From positions 992,001 to 1,056,000 of the forward strand of contig JACONN010000002.1 in assembly GCA_014323675.1 (NCBI GenBank): DNA of 64,000 nucleotides. The letters run 5' to 3'. The position numbers and the translations under genes are program-made. The notes below the pieces were generated by a model. That model was not told where the DNA came from. It made no database searches and was given only the letters and a program-made list of their open reading frames with translations. Positions 17,525 through 26,208 of the stretch are shown piece after piece; the stretch's first letter is position 1, and every line of letters begins with the position of its first letter. Source of the stretch: Hormoscilla sp. GM7CHS1pb (GTDB lineage: Bacteria; Cyanobacteriota; Cyanobacteriia; Cyanobacteriales; Desertifilaceae).

Positions 17525-17613
17525 GACCCATCATCCGCTAAACTAACGCATATAGCTGCACCGAACATGGTAAAATAGTTAGTTCAAGGTATTTTCATTA
17601 CTCAAGCACGAAC

Positions 17614-17883
17614 ATGATCAAGCTCCGATTAAAGCGATACGGCAAAAAGCGGGAAGTCAGTTACCGAATAGTGGCGATCGACTCAAGGGCCCGCAGGGAC
17701 GGGCGTCCCCTAGAAGAACTGGGCTTCTACAACCCCAGAACGGACGAAACCAGGCTAAATGTCCCCGGACTGGTGAAGCGTGTCAAGCAAGGCGCTCAAC
17801 CAACCGATACTGTCCGTCGCATCCTGGAAAAAGCCCATGTATTCGAACAAGTCAAAGCCACTACCACTACCGCAGAAGGATAA
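17614..17883 (+). CDS. rpsP: 30S ribosomal protein S16
   Basis: 89 residues, [20 protein letters not shown] with the conserved [16 protein letters not shown] motif. S16 binds 16S rRNA early and is needed for 30S assembly. The khpA start follows 4 bp after the stop, so both are surely translated from one message. Confidence 0.97.
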   Translation: MIKLRLKRYGKKREVSYRIVAIDSRARRDGRPLEELGFYNPRTDETRLNVPGLVKRVKQGAQPTDTVRRILEKAHVFEQVKATTTTAEG

Positions 17884-17887
17884 GAAG

Positions 17888-18280
17888 ATGGCTTCCCAGT
17901 CCCGAGGCCCAGACTACGAGGAACTCGTCCGGTTTTTAGTGGAACCCTTTCTAGAGTCACCAGAGGCATTATCGGTGGATTGCGAAATATCATCGAGTGG
18001 GCCGCGAGTTTGGATTCGTCTGGCTTTTGATGTCGCTGATAAAGGACGAGTCTATGGCAGAGGCGGACGCAATCTACAGGCAATTAACCAGGTGCTGACC
18101 GCTGTGGCCCGAGCATCTGGCCAATCTGTATACCTGGATGTGTATGGTGGCTTTAAGGAAGCTGAGGAAAATAATGGTTCGGCAGCGCCAATTATGCCCA
18201 AAAGTAGAACGGTTGCCAAACCTCAAGGTCGTGGTGCGCCAATTCTTAAGCCTTCTCGCAGGTCCCAGTCCCCGGAGTAG
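17888..18280 (+). CDS. khpA: KH-domain RNA-binding protein KhpA
   Basis: 130 residues. N-terminal KH domain (about 8-85) with the RNA-binding GRGGRNLQAI loop, followed by a low-complexity basic tail (AAPIMPKSRTVAKPQGRGAP). KhpA, often with KhpB/Jag, is an RNA chaperone in Gram-positive bacteria and cyanobacteria. The rpsP-khpA linkage is widely conserved. The ATG at 17888, with AAGAAG just upstream, is used; the longer upstream frame overlaps rpsP and is not needed. Confidence 0.93.
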   Translation: MASQSRGPDYEELVRFLVEPFLESPEALSVDCEISSSGPRVWIRLAFDVADKGRVYGRGGRNLQAINQVLTAVARASGQSVYLDVYGGFKEAEENNGSAAPIMPKSRTVAKPQGRGAPILKPSRRSQSPE

Positions 18281-18292
18281 TCCATCAGGGTG

Positions 18293-19291
18293 ATGAATAC
18301 AGACAATGATGAACGGGCAATAATTGAGCTGAATAGTCCCGATAGCGCGATCGCCCTGGGGGGGTATGGAGAAGAAAATCTCAAAACCCTGATGAAGCAA
18401 ACGGGGGCGCAGGTGGTGCTGCGGGGACAGGATTTGGTGATTTCGGGAACGGCCAAACAGGTGGAAATCTGCTCGGTATTGGTGCGATCGCTTGCGGATT
18501 TCTGGAGCAAAGGTAAGATGATTTCGGGGGCGGATATCCTGACGGCGCGTCACGCATTGGATACGGGACGCCAAGACGAACATCAAGACCTGAAGAAAAA
18601 TGTCTTGGCCCGTACCCGTCGGGGGGAAGAGATTCGCGCCAAAACCTTTGCTCAAAAGCGGTATGTAGAAGCAGTCCGCACCCAAGACATGACTTTTTGC
18701 ATCGGTCCGGCGGGAACGGGGAAAACCTATTTAGCAGCAGTTATCGCCGTCCAAGCATTGCTAGAGGATCGGTACGAACGACTGATTCTGACTCGTCCCG
18801 CTGTGGAAGCTGGGGAAAAACTCGGCTTCCTCCCTGGGGACATGCAGCAGAAGGTAAATCCTTTCTTGCGTCCCCTCTACGACGCTTTGTATGAATTTAT
18901 CGAGCCCGAAAAAGTAGCGAATTTGATGGAACGAGGGGTGATAGAAGTGGCGCCCCTGGCCTATATGCGGGGTCGCAGTTTGAATAATTCTTTTATCATT
19001 GTAGACGAAGCTCAGAATACTACGCCCGCTCAGATGAAAATGGTACTGACAAGGCTGGGTTTCCGTTCTAAAATGGTGGTAACGGGGGATATTACTCAGA
19101 CAGATTTGCCAGGGAACCAAATGTCAGGGTTGGGATTAGCGCAGAAAATCCTGCAAAATGTGGAAGGAATTACTTTTTGTAAGCTGACTCAGGCGGATGT
19201 GGTGCGCCATCCCCTCGTGCAGCGGATCGTGGCCGCTTACGAAAAATACGATTCCGGAGAGTGCGTAGGACGGGCGTCTCGCCTGTCCTAG
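18293..19291 (+). CDS. phoH: PhoH family ATPase
   Basis: About 332 residues. N-terminal KH-like segment, then the PhoH P-loop GPAGTGKTYLA, the LTRPAVEAGEKLGFLPGD block and the Walker B IIVDEAQN. PhoH proteins are cytoplasmic ATPases tied to RNA metabolism. A GTG at 18290 directly precedes the ATG. The last residues, CVGRASRLS, are encoded by a dispersed repeat (GTAGGACGGGCGTCTCGCCT) that also occurs near 42928, so the natural C-terminus has been replaced or extended by a repeat. Confidence 0.93.
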   Translation: MNTDNDERAIIELNSPDSAIALGGYGEENLKTLMKQTGAQVVLRGQDLVISGTAKQVEICSVLVRSLADFWSKGKMISGADILTARHALDTGRQDEHQDLKKNVLARTRRGEEIRAKTFAQKRYVEAVRTQDMTFCIGPAGTGKTYLAAVIAVQALLEDRYERLILTRPAVEAGEKLGFLPGDMQQKVNPFLRPLYDALYEFIEPEKVANLMERGVIEVAPLAYMRGRSLNNSFIIVDEAQNTTPAQMKMVLTRLGFRSKMVVTGDITQTDLPGNQMSGLGLAQKILQNVEGITFCKLTQADVVRHPLVQRIVAAYEKYDSGECVGRASRLS

Positions 19292-19292
19292 G
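19265..19292. repeat. GGACGGGCGTCTCGCCTGTCC repeat at the end of phoH
   Basis: Palindrome-like GGACgGGCGtctCGCCTGTCC supplies the last codons and the stop of phoH. A close copy, GGGCGGGCGTCTCGCCTGCC, lies at about 42933-42953 upstream of the DUF1997 gene. It could act as a terminator here. Confidence 0.65.
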
Positions 19293-19336
19293 CGCAAAAT
19301 AGATCTCTTGTTGATTAGCTAAACTATACTAGAACT

Positions 19337-19750
19337 ATGAGCAAAATCGCAACGGCTGTATTTGACGGTGAAGTTATGCGACCGTCCGAACCACTGGAAC
19401 TGGAACCAGGCAAAAGTTATGAGATCGGGGATGACACGGAACGAGTAAGTAAAGAACACATTGCCATTCATCCGGACTATTGTTTTGGGAAGCCGCGCAT
19501 TATCAACACCAGAATGTATGTAGCGGCTATTGCAGAAAAGTATCTGGAGATGGGAGAATCTCTAGAAGAGATTGCGGCTAAGTACGATCTATCTATAGCA
19601 TCAGTTCATGCAGCGATGGCCTACTATTACGACCATCGGGAAGAGATCGATCGCCGCACGGCAGAAAGCGAAGCTTTGGTAGAAGAAATGAGACGGAATA
19701 GTCCTCCATCCCGTTTTCAAGAAAAGTTGAGGGCTATTCGAGGTGAGTGA
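19337..19750 (+). CDS. DUF433 antitoxin-like protein with N-terminal extension
   Basis: 137 residues: an N-terminal beta segment (TAVFDGEVMRPSEPLELEPG, similar to AbrB-like antitoxin tails), then the DUF433 core HIAIHPDYCFGKPRIINTRM and EKYLEMGESLEEIAAKYDLS. Proteins of this type regulate their own operon and neutralise a PIN-like DUF5615 partner. The partner frame begins at 19743, overlapping the end, but has decayed. Confidence 0.83.
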   Translation: MSKIATAVFDGEVMRPSEPLELEPGKSYEIGDDTERVSKEHIAIHPDYCFGKPRIINTRMYVAAIAEKYLEMGESLEEIAAKYDLSIASVHAAMAYYYDHREEIDRRTAESEALVEEMRRNSPPSRFQEKLRAIRGE

Positions 19751-19825
19751 GAAAATCAGGTTTCATGCCGTCGTGGCATTGATGTAATAACAACTACTGT
19801 TGAGGCTCAATTGCTCCTATTTTGA
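19743..19825 (+). pseudogene. DUF5615 PIN-like toxin, decayed remnant
   Basis: Starts at a GTG overlapping the DUF433 stop (VSEKIRFH, the usual start of this toxin type). After an apparent internal deletion it continues in another frame as GIDVITTTVEAQLL, then stops. The catalytic acidic residues are absent. The 5-7 nt overlap with the antitoxin gene and the residues fit no other family I know. Confidence 0.6.
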
Positions 19826-19830
19826 GCGAA

Positions 19831-19913
19831 CGTACCGTCATCTTACCCTGTTCCTGGCGCTGGGGCAACGTACCGTCATCTTACCCTGTTCCTGGCGCTG
19901 GGGCAACGTACCG
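19831..19913. repeat. Two and a bit direct copies of a 38-bp unit
   Basis: CGTACCGTCATCTTACCCTG followed by TTCCTGGCGCTGGGGCAA, perfectly repeated at 19831-19868 and 19869-19906, then a partial third copy (CGTACCG). It lies directly after the decayed toxin gene. Confidence 0.85.
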
Positions 19914-19995
19914 CGATCGACTCTAGACTCAGTCTATTTTCCGGTAGAAACTTTAACGTAGACTCAACTAAGGGGCTGGCTGGAGATTTTGACTT

Positions 19996-20063
19996 CGTTT
20001 CCACGAGCACTCACCCTGTCGTGACGCGAATGCGCACGACATGGGTGAGTGTCTCGGGAAACG
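19996..20063. repeat. 68-bp hairpin family, copy 3 (intergenic)
   Basis: Exactly 68 bp. Outer stem CGTTTCC/GGAAACG, a GAG/CTC step, then CTCACCC/GGGTGAG and GTCGTG/CACGAC, closing on the loop ACGCGAATGCG. Compared with copy 1, the outer stem, the second position of the ACTC/GAGT block and the GAG-side pair have changed on both arms so that pairing is kept. Confidence 0.88.
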
Positions 20064-20690
20064 AAATGCTGACAGATAACCCAGATAAGCTGACGCTCCA
20101 GTGGTTGCGGTGGTGTCGGCGAAAAATGAAAATACGTTCCCAGGCAGAGCCAGGGAACGAGGGGATTGGCTCAATGTTTTGCTACAATGTACGCGGCAAT
20201 ACTGGCGCGATCGGGAGAACCCAAATTGAACTCAACCTAAAATATCCGCAGTCATTTTGGAAGAACACCCAAGACTAGATTACTTCCGCTATTGTGGCGA
20301 TTATTGGCTCTGAGAAACGATCTGAAGGCTATGGTAGACTTGAACGATCGCTATCTAACTCCTGTAGATGAGTTGTTAGGCATCCTTGTTACTTTAACCG
20401 CTGGCAAATGAAGAGTGATATTGTTAAGAATTATCAATTATGCTTGCGATAAAAAGCGCGGTTGGGTTTCGTGCCTCAACTCAACCTAAAGTATTAGTGT
20501 AATACTATTTTATTAAACATATTCGGTGAGTTGACTCTGCACGGATGCATAGATAGGATAGGAGGCGGGAAGAAGACCGTGGAAGGAGAGGGTAGCAACG
20601 AGAGGGTAGCAGTTTTTTCTCTATCACAACGCCAAATAAATTGGTATAAATTATACTTCAGAAAAATCTCCTGCGATCTAAAATGTTGAA
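20064..20690. other. Gene-free stretch with repeat fragments
   Basis: Contains a CGTTCCC-family repeat at about 20133-20160 and half of the GTTGGGTTTCGTGCCTCAAC family at about 20463-20487. Short open frames (about 20170-20278 and 20330-20410) resemble eroded coding sequence but match nothing I recognise. The last 150 bp are AT-rich and presumably hold the pabB promoter. Confidence 0.5.
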
Positions 20691-22495
20691 ATGAGCAATA
20701 AATTAGTAATTTATGATGCCGAAAATAAGCAATGGCTGCGCTTCCGATCTCCGGAAATGGTGGTGAGGGCCGATAGCCTGTCAGAAGTAGTGCCGAAGTT
20801 CGCGGAAGTAAATGCAAGGATCCGCGCTCGCCAGATGTATGGGGCGGGTTTTATCAGTTATGAAGCTGCACCCGCCTTTGAGGAGTCTCTCCATACCCAT
20901 TCTCTGGACTCATTTCCCTTACTCTGGTTTGGACTTTACCAGAAACCGGAAGTCATTCAACTTCCAGAAGCTTATGGAAATTATCATCTGAACTGGTATC
21001 CTTCAGTCAGTCGGGAAGCATACGATCGGGCGATCGCAACTATCAAGGAACAGATTGCCCGGGGGAAACGTACCAGGTAAATTATACCCTCCGCCTCCAT
21101 GCCCCTTTTGCGGGGAACCCCTACTCATTGTTCCTCAAATTGGCGCGATCGCAGCAGGCCAATTATGCCGCCTATGTGGAGACCGATCGGTTTGCCATCT
21201 GTTCGGCATCCCCAGAACTATTTTTCCGTCTATCAGGCAAGCAGTTAACCTGCCGTCCGATGAAAGGGACAGCAGCACGGGGTCTGACCTTAACTGAAGA
21301 TAACATGATGGCGGAGTGGTTGGCTTATTCCGAGAAAAACCGGGCTGAGAATGTGATGATTGTGGATATGATCCGCAATGACATGGGGCGAGTTGCAGAG
21401 ATCGGCAGCGTGAGAGTTCCCAGTTTGTTTGATGTGGAACGCTACCCGACTCTCTGGCAAATGACATCCACTGTGACAGCGACCGCAAGTGCCTCAATAG
21501 ATGAGATCGTGGCTGCTCTTTTTCCTTGCGCTTCTATTACCGGAGCACCTAAATCCCGCACCATGGAGATTATTCGCGATTTGGAAAGGACACCACGTCG
21601 GATCTATACCGGATGTATCGGTTTTATCTCTCCCCAGCGTCAGGCTCAATTTAACGTCGCTATTAGAACTGTATTGATTGACAAACAAGCAGGCAAAGCC
21701 GAATATGGTGTTGGTAGTGGCATTGTCTGGGACTCAGTCAGTCAGGAGGAGTATGTAGAATGTCAGGTAAAGGCGGGAGTTCTCACGATAAATCGCCCCA
21801 ACTTCTCTCTGCTAGAGACCATGCTATGGACGCCGGATACTGGCTACTTTTTGCTAAGTTATCATCTCCAACGCCTGCAAGATTCAGCTATTTATTTTAG
21901 CATCTCCTGCGAGCTCGAAGAGGTGAAAAATCAGCTGGATACATTGGCAACATCCTTGCCCCATGAACCCCATAAGGTCCGGCTACAAGTAGCCCAAGAT
22001 GGTAATATAACCTGGGAGGCGACGACCTTAGATGCAACTACTGAACCAGTAAGACTGAGTTTAGCTGCAAGCCCAGTTGATGCTACTAATCCATTTTTAT
22101 ATCACAAAACTACTAATCGTCAGGTATACGATCGGGCCCGTTCTGCTGGTCTTGACTGCGACGATGTTCTCTTGTACAATCATCGGGGCGAGATTACAGA
22201 AACCTGCTTTGGGAATATTGTCGTGCAAATGCACGGCGAACTGCTGACGCCGCCAGTCAAGTGCGGGTTGTTGCCCGGTACCTTTCGCGCCCATTTGCTC
22301 GCACGGGGAAAAGTCCGGGAACAAACGATCGCCCTAGAGGCTCTGCCAAAGTGCGATCGCATCCACGTCGTCAACTCAGTGCGCAAGTGGTGCTCAGCAA
22401 TTTTGAATAACAGTCATCTGCACAGTTATAAGACAATTTTGTCAGTCAAGGGTGGCTACAATCATTTTAAGCATCATGTTTTTAGTCGGTTTTAA
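20691..22495 (+). CDS. pabB: Aminodeoxychorismate synthase component I fused to aminodeoxychorismate lyase, one frameshift
   Basis: PabB converts chorismate to 4-amino-4-deoxychorismate; the C-terminal class IV aminotransferase-like half (PabC) splits it to p-aminobenzoate for folate. Seen: MVVRADSLSEVVPKFAEVNA in the N-terminal part, then ASPELFFRLSGKQLTCRPMK, EKNRAENVMIVDMIRNDMGR and ASITGAPKSRTMEIIRDLER of the chorismate-binding domain; from about residue 375 the PLP domain with the Lys of YHKTTNRQVY, EITETCFGNIVV and LLPGTFRAHLL. The frame breaks at about 21068: one more G in GGGGG restores ARGETYQVNYTLRLHAPFAG and one 601-residue protein. The essential pathway and the G-run point to a sequencing error. 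The end past NSVRKW is longer than usual. Confidence 0.9.
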
Positions 22496-22871
22496 CCTAT
22501 CGGATCCCCAATCGAGGGAACGCAGGAGTTATAATTTATCTAGATGTGGAGGTAACAGCGAGCAGTTTCGAGAAAAGAAAACAGAAACTAGACGCAAGTC
22601 TGAAAAAAAAGCTAATCGCACTCAGTTTTTGGTCTATGCCGATGGAGACAAGATTCGCTGCCTCGTCAATGCGGCCAACCATTTCGATTTTGCTATTTCT
22701 GAGATGTTCACAACCGATTGCCTGGTAAACGATGTCGGGCCCCATCGCGCAGCGTGGCGCAGCCATAGGTTTTTATTTCCTCAGAGCGATCGGGTGCTAT
22801 TGAACATTAACCTCTTTAGCCTACCTACTCCAAAGAGGATCGCCGCTGCAGTACTACTGAACAACAGAAAA
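22496..22871. other. Gene-poor stretch with a 20-bp element
   Basis: No gene I can support. A minus-strand frame of 76 residues (22536-22766) reads like plausible protein in part (KIEMVGRIDEAANLVSIGID), but its start is supplied by the dispersed 20-bp element and its end by unrelated sequence, so at best it is a fragment. Confidence 0.4.
22747..22766 (+). repeat. 20-bp dispersed element, copy 2
   Basis: GCGCAGCGTGGCGCAGCCAT preceded by CATC instead of the usual GATC. It may interrupt the small eroded frame on the minus strand, whose apparent start codon it provides. Confidence 0.88.
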
Positions 22872-23465
22872 TTATGAAACCATTATTGAACGAAGCGCCA
22901 ATACTTTGAGAATTTTCTCCATTTTTTTCCAGCTTTTCGGGCGGTGATGCCCTTGTTTTTCGGCTTGGACTTGGATTACTCGATCGCGAGATCGGCCTGA
23001 TTCTGGTAACTTACTCCCATAAAAACGATTAGATTTTGATATAGGCTGTCCGCTAGTATTGATATAGGGTAAATAAACAAGAGTTTTATAGGCTTCATGA
23101 ATATAGCAAACAGGTACACCAAGAGCATTACCTACCAGTCCCATTACCATTGTTTGTGCCTTAAAGCCACCCGTTGCTGCCAGGGTAACTAAACTGTTCT
23201 CTTGAGCCTGCTGGATGCGTTGTCGTAATAGTTTTGCCATTTGCCCGAGAGGAGATCCAGACTCTTCCAATTCATAATCAATATCGGGAATTTGCTCAAT
23301 ATTAACATGATTTTGTCCGAGGTAATTTTGAAAGTATGCTTGCAGGACTTCAGCACATTCCTGACCAGAAAAGGTGGCTGAATGGAGAAGCAGGATGCGA
23401 TCGCTAGAGCGATCGGGAAGAGAAAGTTTTTGACCTTCTCGTTCGTTCTCCCTATTAATTCTAGA
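22872..23465 (-). pseudogene. CRISPR-type III accessory (TIGR02619/APE2256-like) protein, 5'-truncated
   Basis: The segment LVTLAATGGFKAQTMVMGLV, then GNALGVPVCYIHEAYKTLVY, closely resembles the NxTGGFK...G...PVYYxHE block of CARF-type proteins related to ring nucleases and Csm6 accessory factors. Upstream the frame is open for about 65 more residues (RILLLHSATFSGQECAEVLQ) with no start codon, and it is cut by an in-frame TAA at 23466. The N-terminal part that usually begins with a TxGTS motif is missing. No cas gene or CRISPR array lies in the window. It is probably a remnant; the family call is from motif memory only. Confidence 0.6.
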
Positions 23466-23516
23466 TTACCAGCATTTACTATATCATGTCCGCTGGCATG
23501 TTGATATACATTGTCG

Positions 23517-23572
23517 TTGAGTACCCAGAAACCCGGTTTCGCAGGAGTTACCGGGTTTCTTAGTCCTTGCAG
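23517..23572. repeat. AGAAACC/GGTTTCT hairpin, long copy
   Basis: GAGTACCCAGAAACCCGGTT then TCGCAGGAGTTACCGGGTTT then CTTAGTCC, the same sequence as at about 11759-11810. It sits directly upstream of the truncated CARF-like frame, so the truncation may be linked to this repeat. Confidence 0.8.
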
Positions 23573-23600
23573 TCGAGAAAGACACCAATTTAGCCCATTA

Positions 23601-23828
23601 TTAATACATATCCTCCCTTCTCAGAGAAAGATCGGCAGGCCAAGTTCCTACCGTAATCGCAGGAAAGTCTAGCGGTGGACGTTCTTTATTTGTGGTTGGT
23701 TTCTCTGCCACTAACTTTTCCCCGATCGCCAACCGTATTTGATGTTCTCCTGGCGAAATCTCCGGCGGCAATTGCAATGTGATTTTCCTGTCTGCATTCA
23801 CGGTGGCAATGGTTTCAATTGTTTTCAC
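23601..23828 (-). CDS. Orphan antitoxin of the type paired with PIN-domain toxins
   Basis: 75 residues, MKTIETIATVNADRKITLQL ... GEHQIRLAIGE ... PLDFPAITVGTWPADLSLRR EDMY. This small beta-rich N-terminus with a proline-rich tail ending in LRREDMY is common in cyanobacteria directly upstream of a VapC-type PIN gene. Here the frame stops right after DMY and only repeats follow, so the toxin gene is missing. The family assignment comes from the sequence pattern. Confidence 0.7.
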   Translation of the reverse strand: MKTIETIATVNADRKITLQLPPEISPGEHQIRLAIGEKLVAEKPTTNKERPPLDFPAITVGTWPADLSLRREDMY

Positions 23829-23965
23829 AATATTCTTCCTCTAATGTACCTCATCAGCGCCGAATACGCTATAGTCCTTGTCGTAGAATATCCAGAAACC
23901 GGGTTTCTTAGTCCTTCTACGTTACTTTCCGGACAGGTCAGACACCCGTCCAAAGCGCGTTTCCT

Positions 23966-24072
23966 AGAGAAGAACTAAAGTCCTTACTACAAACCTACGG
24001 CTAGGCAAGGACTAAAGTCCTTACTACAAACCTACGGCTAGGCAAGGACTAAAGTCCTTACTACAAACCTAC
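23966..24072. repeat. Three tandem hairpins GGACTAAAGTCC with TTACTACAAACC tails
   Basis: ACTAAAGTCCTTACTACAAA-CC three times, spaced by TACGGCTAGGCAAGG (about 36-bp period). Same family as 12401-12426 and the insertion in glsF. It lies just beyond the stop codon of rne, where rnhB would be expected in many cyanobacteria. Confidence 0.85.
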
Positions 24073-24078
24073 GATTCT

Positions 24079-26208
24079 TTATTCAATGGCAGATGAACGA
24101 CGCCGACGCCGACGCCGAACATCTGGCTCACTCTTGACCTCACTATCGGCATCTTCGGCTTCAGAATCTTCTTGACCAGTTTCTGATTCCGTGCTTTGCT
24201 CCTTAACTATCTCAGAACTAGGCGTTACCTCGGCATTTTCTACCTCGGGCATCTCCCCCGAAGCTGCTTCATCATCAGTTACAGATTCCTCTATTACTGG
24301 CGCTGATGATGTGATATTCTCATCAGACCCTGTTTCCATTTCCGTCAAATCTGCTTCACCCCGATCGCTCTGGGAGGCGGTACTTACTCTGCTTTGCCCT
24401 GGCAGGGTCACGGAAACGATCGCAGATTTAGGATTCTTCACCTCATTGCGGTCCTTTAACATTAGGGGCGAAATCCCCATCAAGGCATACACATCCTGTT
24501 CCAAGGGTGTCATTTCTACTTCTATCACCTGTTTGGGTTCCACCGTAGCTTTATGCAGTTGACGCCTCAGCCTCGGCGATAACCGTTCCGTAGAAATAGC
24601 TTTCTCTTCCCAATCATCTTTAGCCTCCGGGAATTGCCCCTCTTCACGATCGCTTGCCCCTTTATCCAGCAACGGCGGTGCGGGAGCTTCTGATTCACCA
24701 TTCACCCCGATGCGACGACGACGACGACGGTTATTGTTGAGAACCCCACGCTCTTGATAGCTGGGATGATTGGTCAGATCTAGTTCTTGTGCATCATAGG
24801 CATTGTTCGGATCCAGTCTGAGGCCAGGATCGGACAAATTCTCCTGAGGGACTCGATCTTCCTGGTCCCCTGGCAAGATAGGTGCCCCATTCCCCGCCCG
24901 GCGCAGTTCTGGAACTGCGTGGCTAGCTGGCATCGCAGAACGATCGATAATAGCCTGTGGGGAACTCTCAGATTCACCCGGTAGACGCAGCAAGTGACCT
25001 AACCCATTACAACTGGGGCAAGTCTGACCAAAAATCTCGTAAATATTTTGACCTTGGCGCTTGCGAGTCAATTCCACCAAGCCCAGTTCGGAAAGTTGGG
25101 CGATCTGGGGCCTGGCCTTGTCCGCGCTGAGAACCTTATTAAAATGCTCCAACACTTGCAACTGGTCCCGTCGCGAGTCCATATCAATGAAATCCACAAC
25201 TATCACCCCAGCTATATTCCGCAGGCGCAACTGACGAGCGATTTCCGTTGCCGCTTCGCAGTTAGTCCACAGCACAGTTTCCCTGGCAGTACTAGACTTG
25301 GTGAAGGAACCTGAGTTCACATCAATTACAGTCAGCGCTTCCGTGGGCTCGATGATAATGTAGCCACCTGATGGTAAATCGACTCTGGGTTTGAGGGCTT
25401 CCCGAATGGCCGCATTGACCCGGAAATATTCCAGGATGTTAGCCCTCTCGCGGTGATGGTCAACCAAAATGCCTTGGGGTGCTTTACCCCCATTCCACAT
25501 CATTACTTGCTGCTTCACCCGCTTGACTGCGGTCTGGGAGTCCACCACAATGCGATTGACATCACTACTGTACATATCCCGCAGCACCCGCTGAATAAAA
25601 TCATCGTCGCGATTGAGTAGCGCTGGGGGCTTGGTGGAACTCGCTTCCAGTTGAATCGTTTCCCATTGCTTTTGCAGAAACTCTAAGTCATCCATGATGG
25701 CTTCTTCTGCCATCCCTTCAGCTTCCGTTCTCACTAGCAAACCCATACCCGCAGGTTTGATCAAGATTGCTAGTGCTCTCAAACGGTTGCGTTCGTTCTC
25801 AGAAACAATCCGCCGGGAGAGATTTACACCTCGCCCATAAGGCATCAGCACTAAATAGCGACCGGGCAAGGTAATATTACCTGTCAGCCGGGGACCTTTG
25901 TTTCCCGTCGGCTCTTTCATCACCTGGACTAGGACTTTTTGCTGCGGCATTAATAATTCCGTAATCGCACCGGAGGTCCGCCTTAGTCGTAAAGGTCCTA
26001 AGTCCGTGACATGAATAAATCCATTCCGTTCGGCATCTCCAATGTTCACAAAGGCGGCATCTATTCCAGGCAAGACATTCTCGACAACGCCCAGATATAT
26101 GTCACTTACTTGATGGCTACCCGTAGCCACTACCAGTTCTTGAATTTGATCTGAACTAAATACAGCAGCAAGACGATGCTGCTCAGCGATTATGATTTGC
26201 TTCGGCAT
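24079..26208 (-). CDS. rne: Ribonuclease E/G
   Basis: 709 residues, the compact cyanobacterial form. S1 domain at about 36-125 (DIYLGVVENVLPGIDAAFVN), then the RNase H-like and DNase I-like subdomains with the catalytic Asp in LTVIDVNSGSF and VVDFIDM, and the Zn-link QTCPSCNGLGH. The C-terminal third is acidic and disordered and ends in an Arg-rich nonapeptide (RRRRRRR SSAIE), which in cyanobacteria binds PNPase. It cuts single-stranded AU-rich RNA and drives mRNA decay. The rne 5' UTR is a known site of autoregulation; the 26209-26350 spacer is not recognisable in that respect. Confidence 0.96.
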   Translation of the reverse strand: MPKQIIIAEQHRLAAVFSSDQIQELVVATGSHQVSDIYLGVVENVLPGIDAAFVNIGDAERNGFIHVTDLGPLRLRRTSGAITELLMPQQKVLVQVMKEPTGNKGPRLTGNITLPGRYLVLMPYGRGVNLSRRIVSENERNRLRALAILIKPAGMGLLVRTEAEGMAEEAIMDDLEFLQKQWETIQLEASSTKPPALLNRDDDFIQRVLRDMYSSDVNRIVVDSQTAVKRVKQQVMMWNGGKAPQGILVDHHRERANILEYFRVNAAIREALKPRVDLPSGGYIIIEPTEALTVIDVNSGSFTKSSTARETVLWTNCEAATEIARQLRLRNIAGVIVVDFIDMDSRRDQLQVLEHFNKVLSADKARPQIAQLSELGLVELTRKRQGQNIYEIFGQTCPSCNGLGHLLRLPGESESSPQAIIDRSAMPASHAVPELRRAGNGAPILPGDQEDRVPQENLSDPGLRLDPNNAYDAQELDLTNHPSYQERGVLNNNRRRRRRIGVNGESEAPAPPLLDKGASDREEGQFPEAKDDWEEKAISTERLSPRLRRQLHKATVEPKQVIEVEMTPLEQDVYALMGISPLMLKDRNEVKNPKSAIVSVTLPGQSRVSTASQSDRGEADLTEMETGSDENITSSAPVIEESVTDDEAASGEMPEVENAEVTPSSEIVKEQSTESETGQEDSEAEDADSEVKSEPDVRRRRRRRSSAIE

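Noticed and set aside
22536..22766. A 76-residue gene on the minus strand
   Set aside because: Start supplied by the dispersed element, no recognisable family; at best an eroded fragment.
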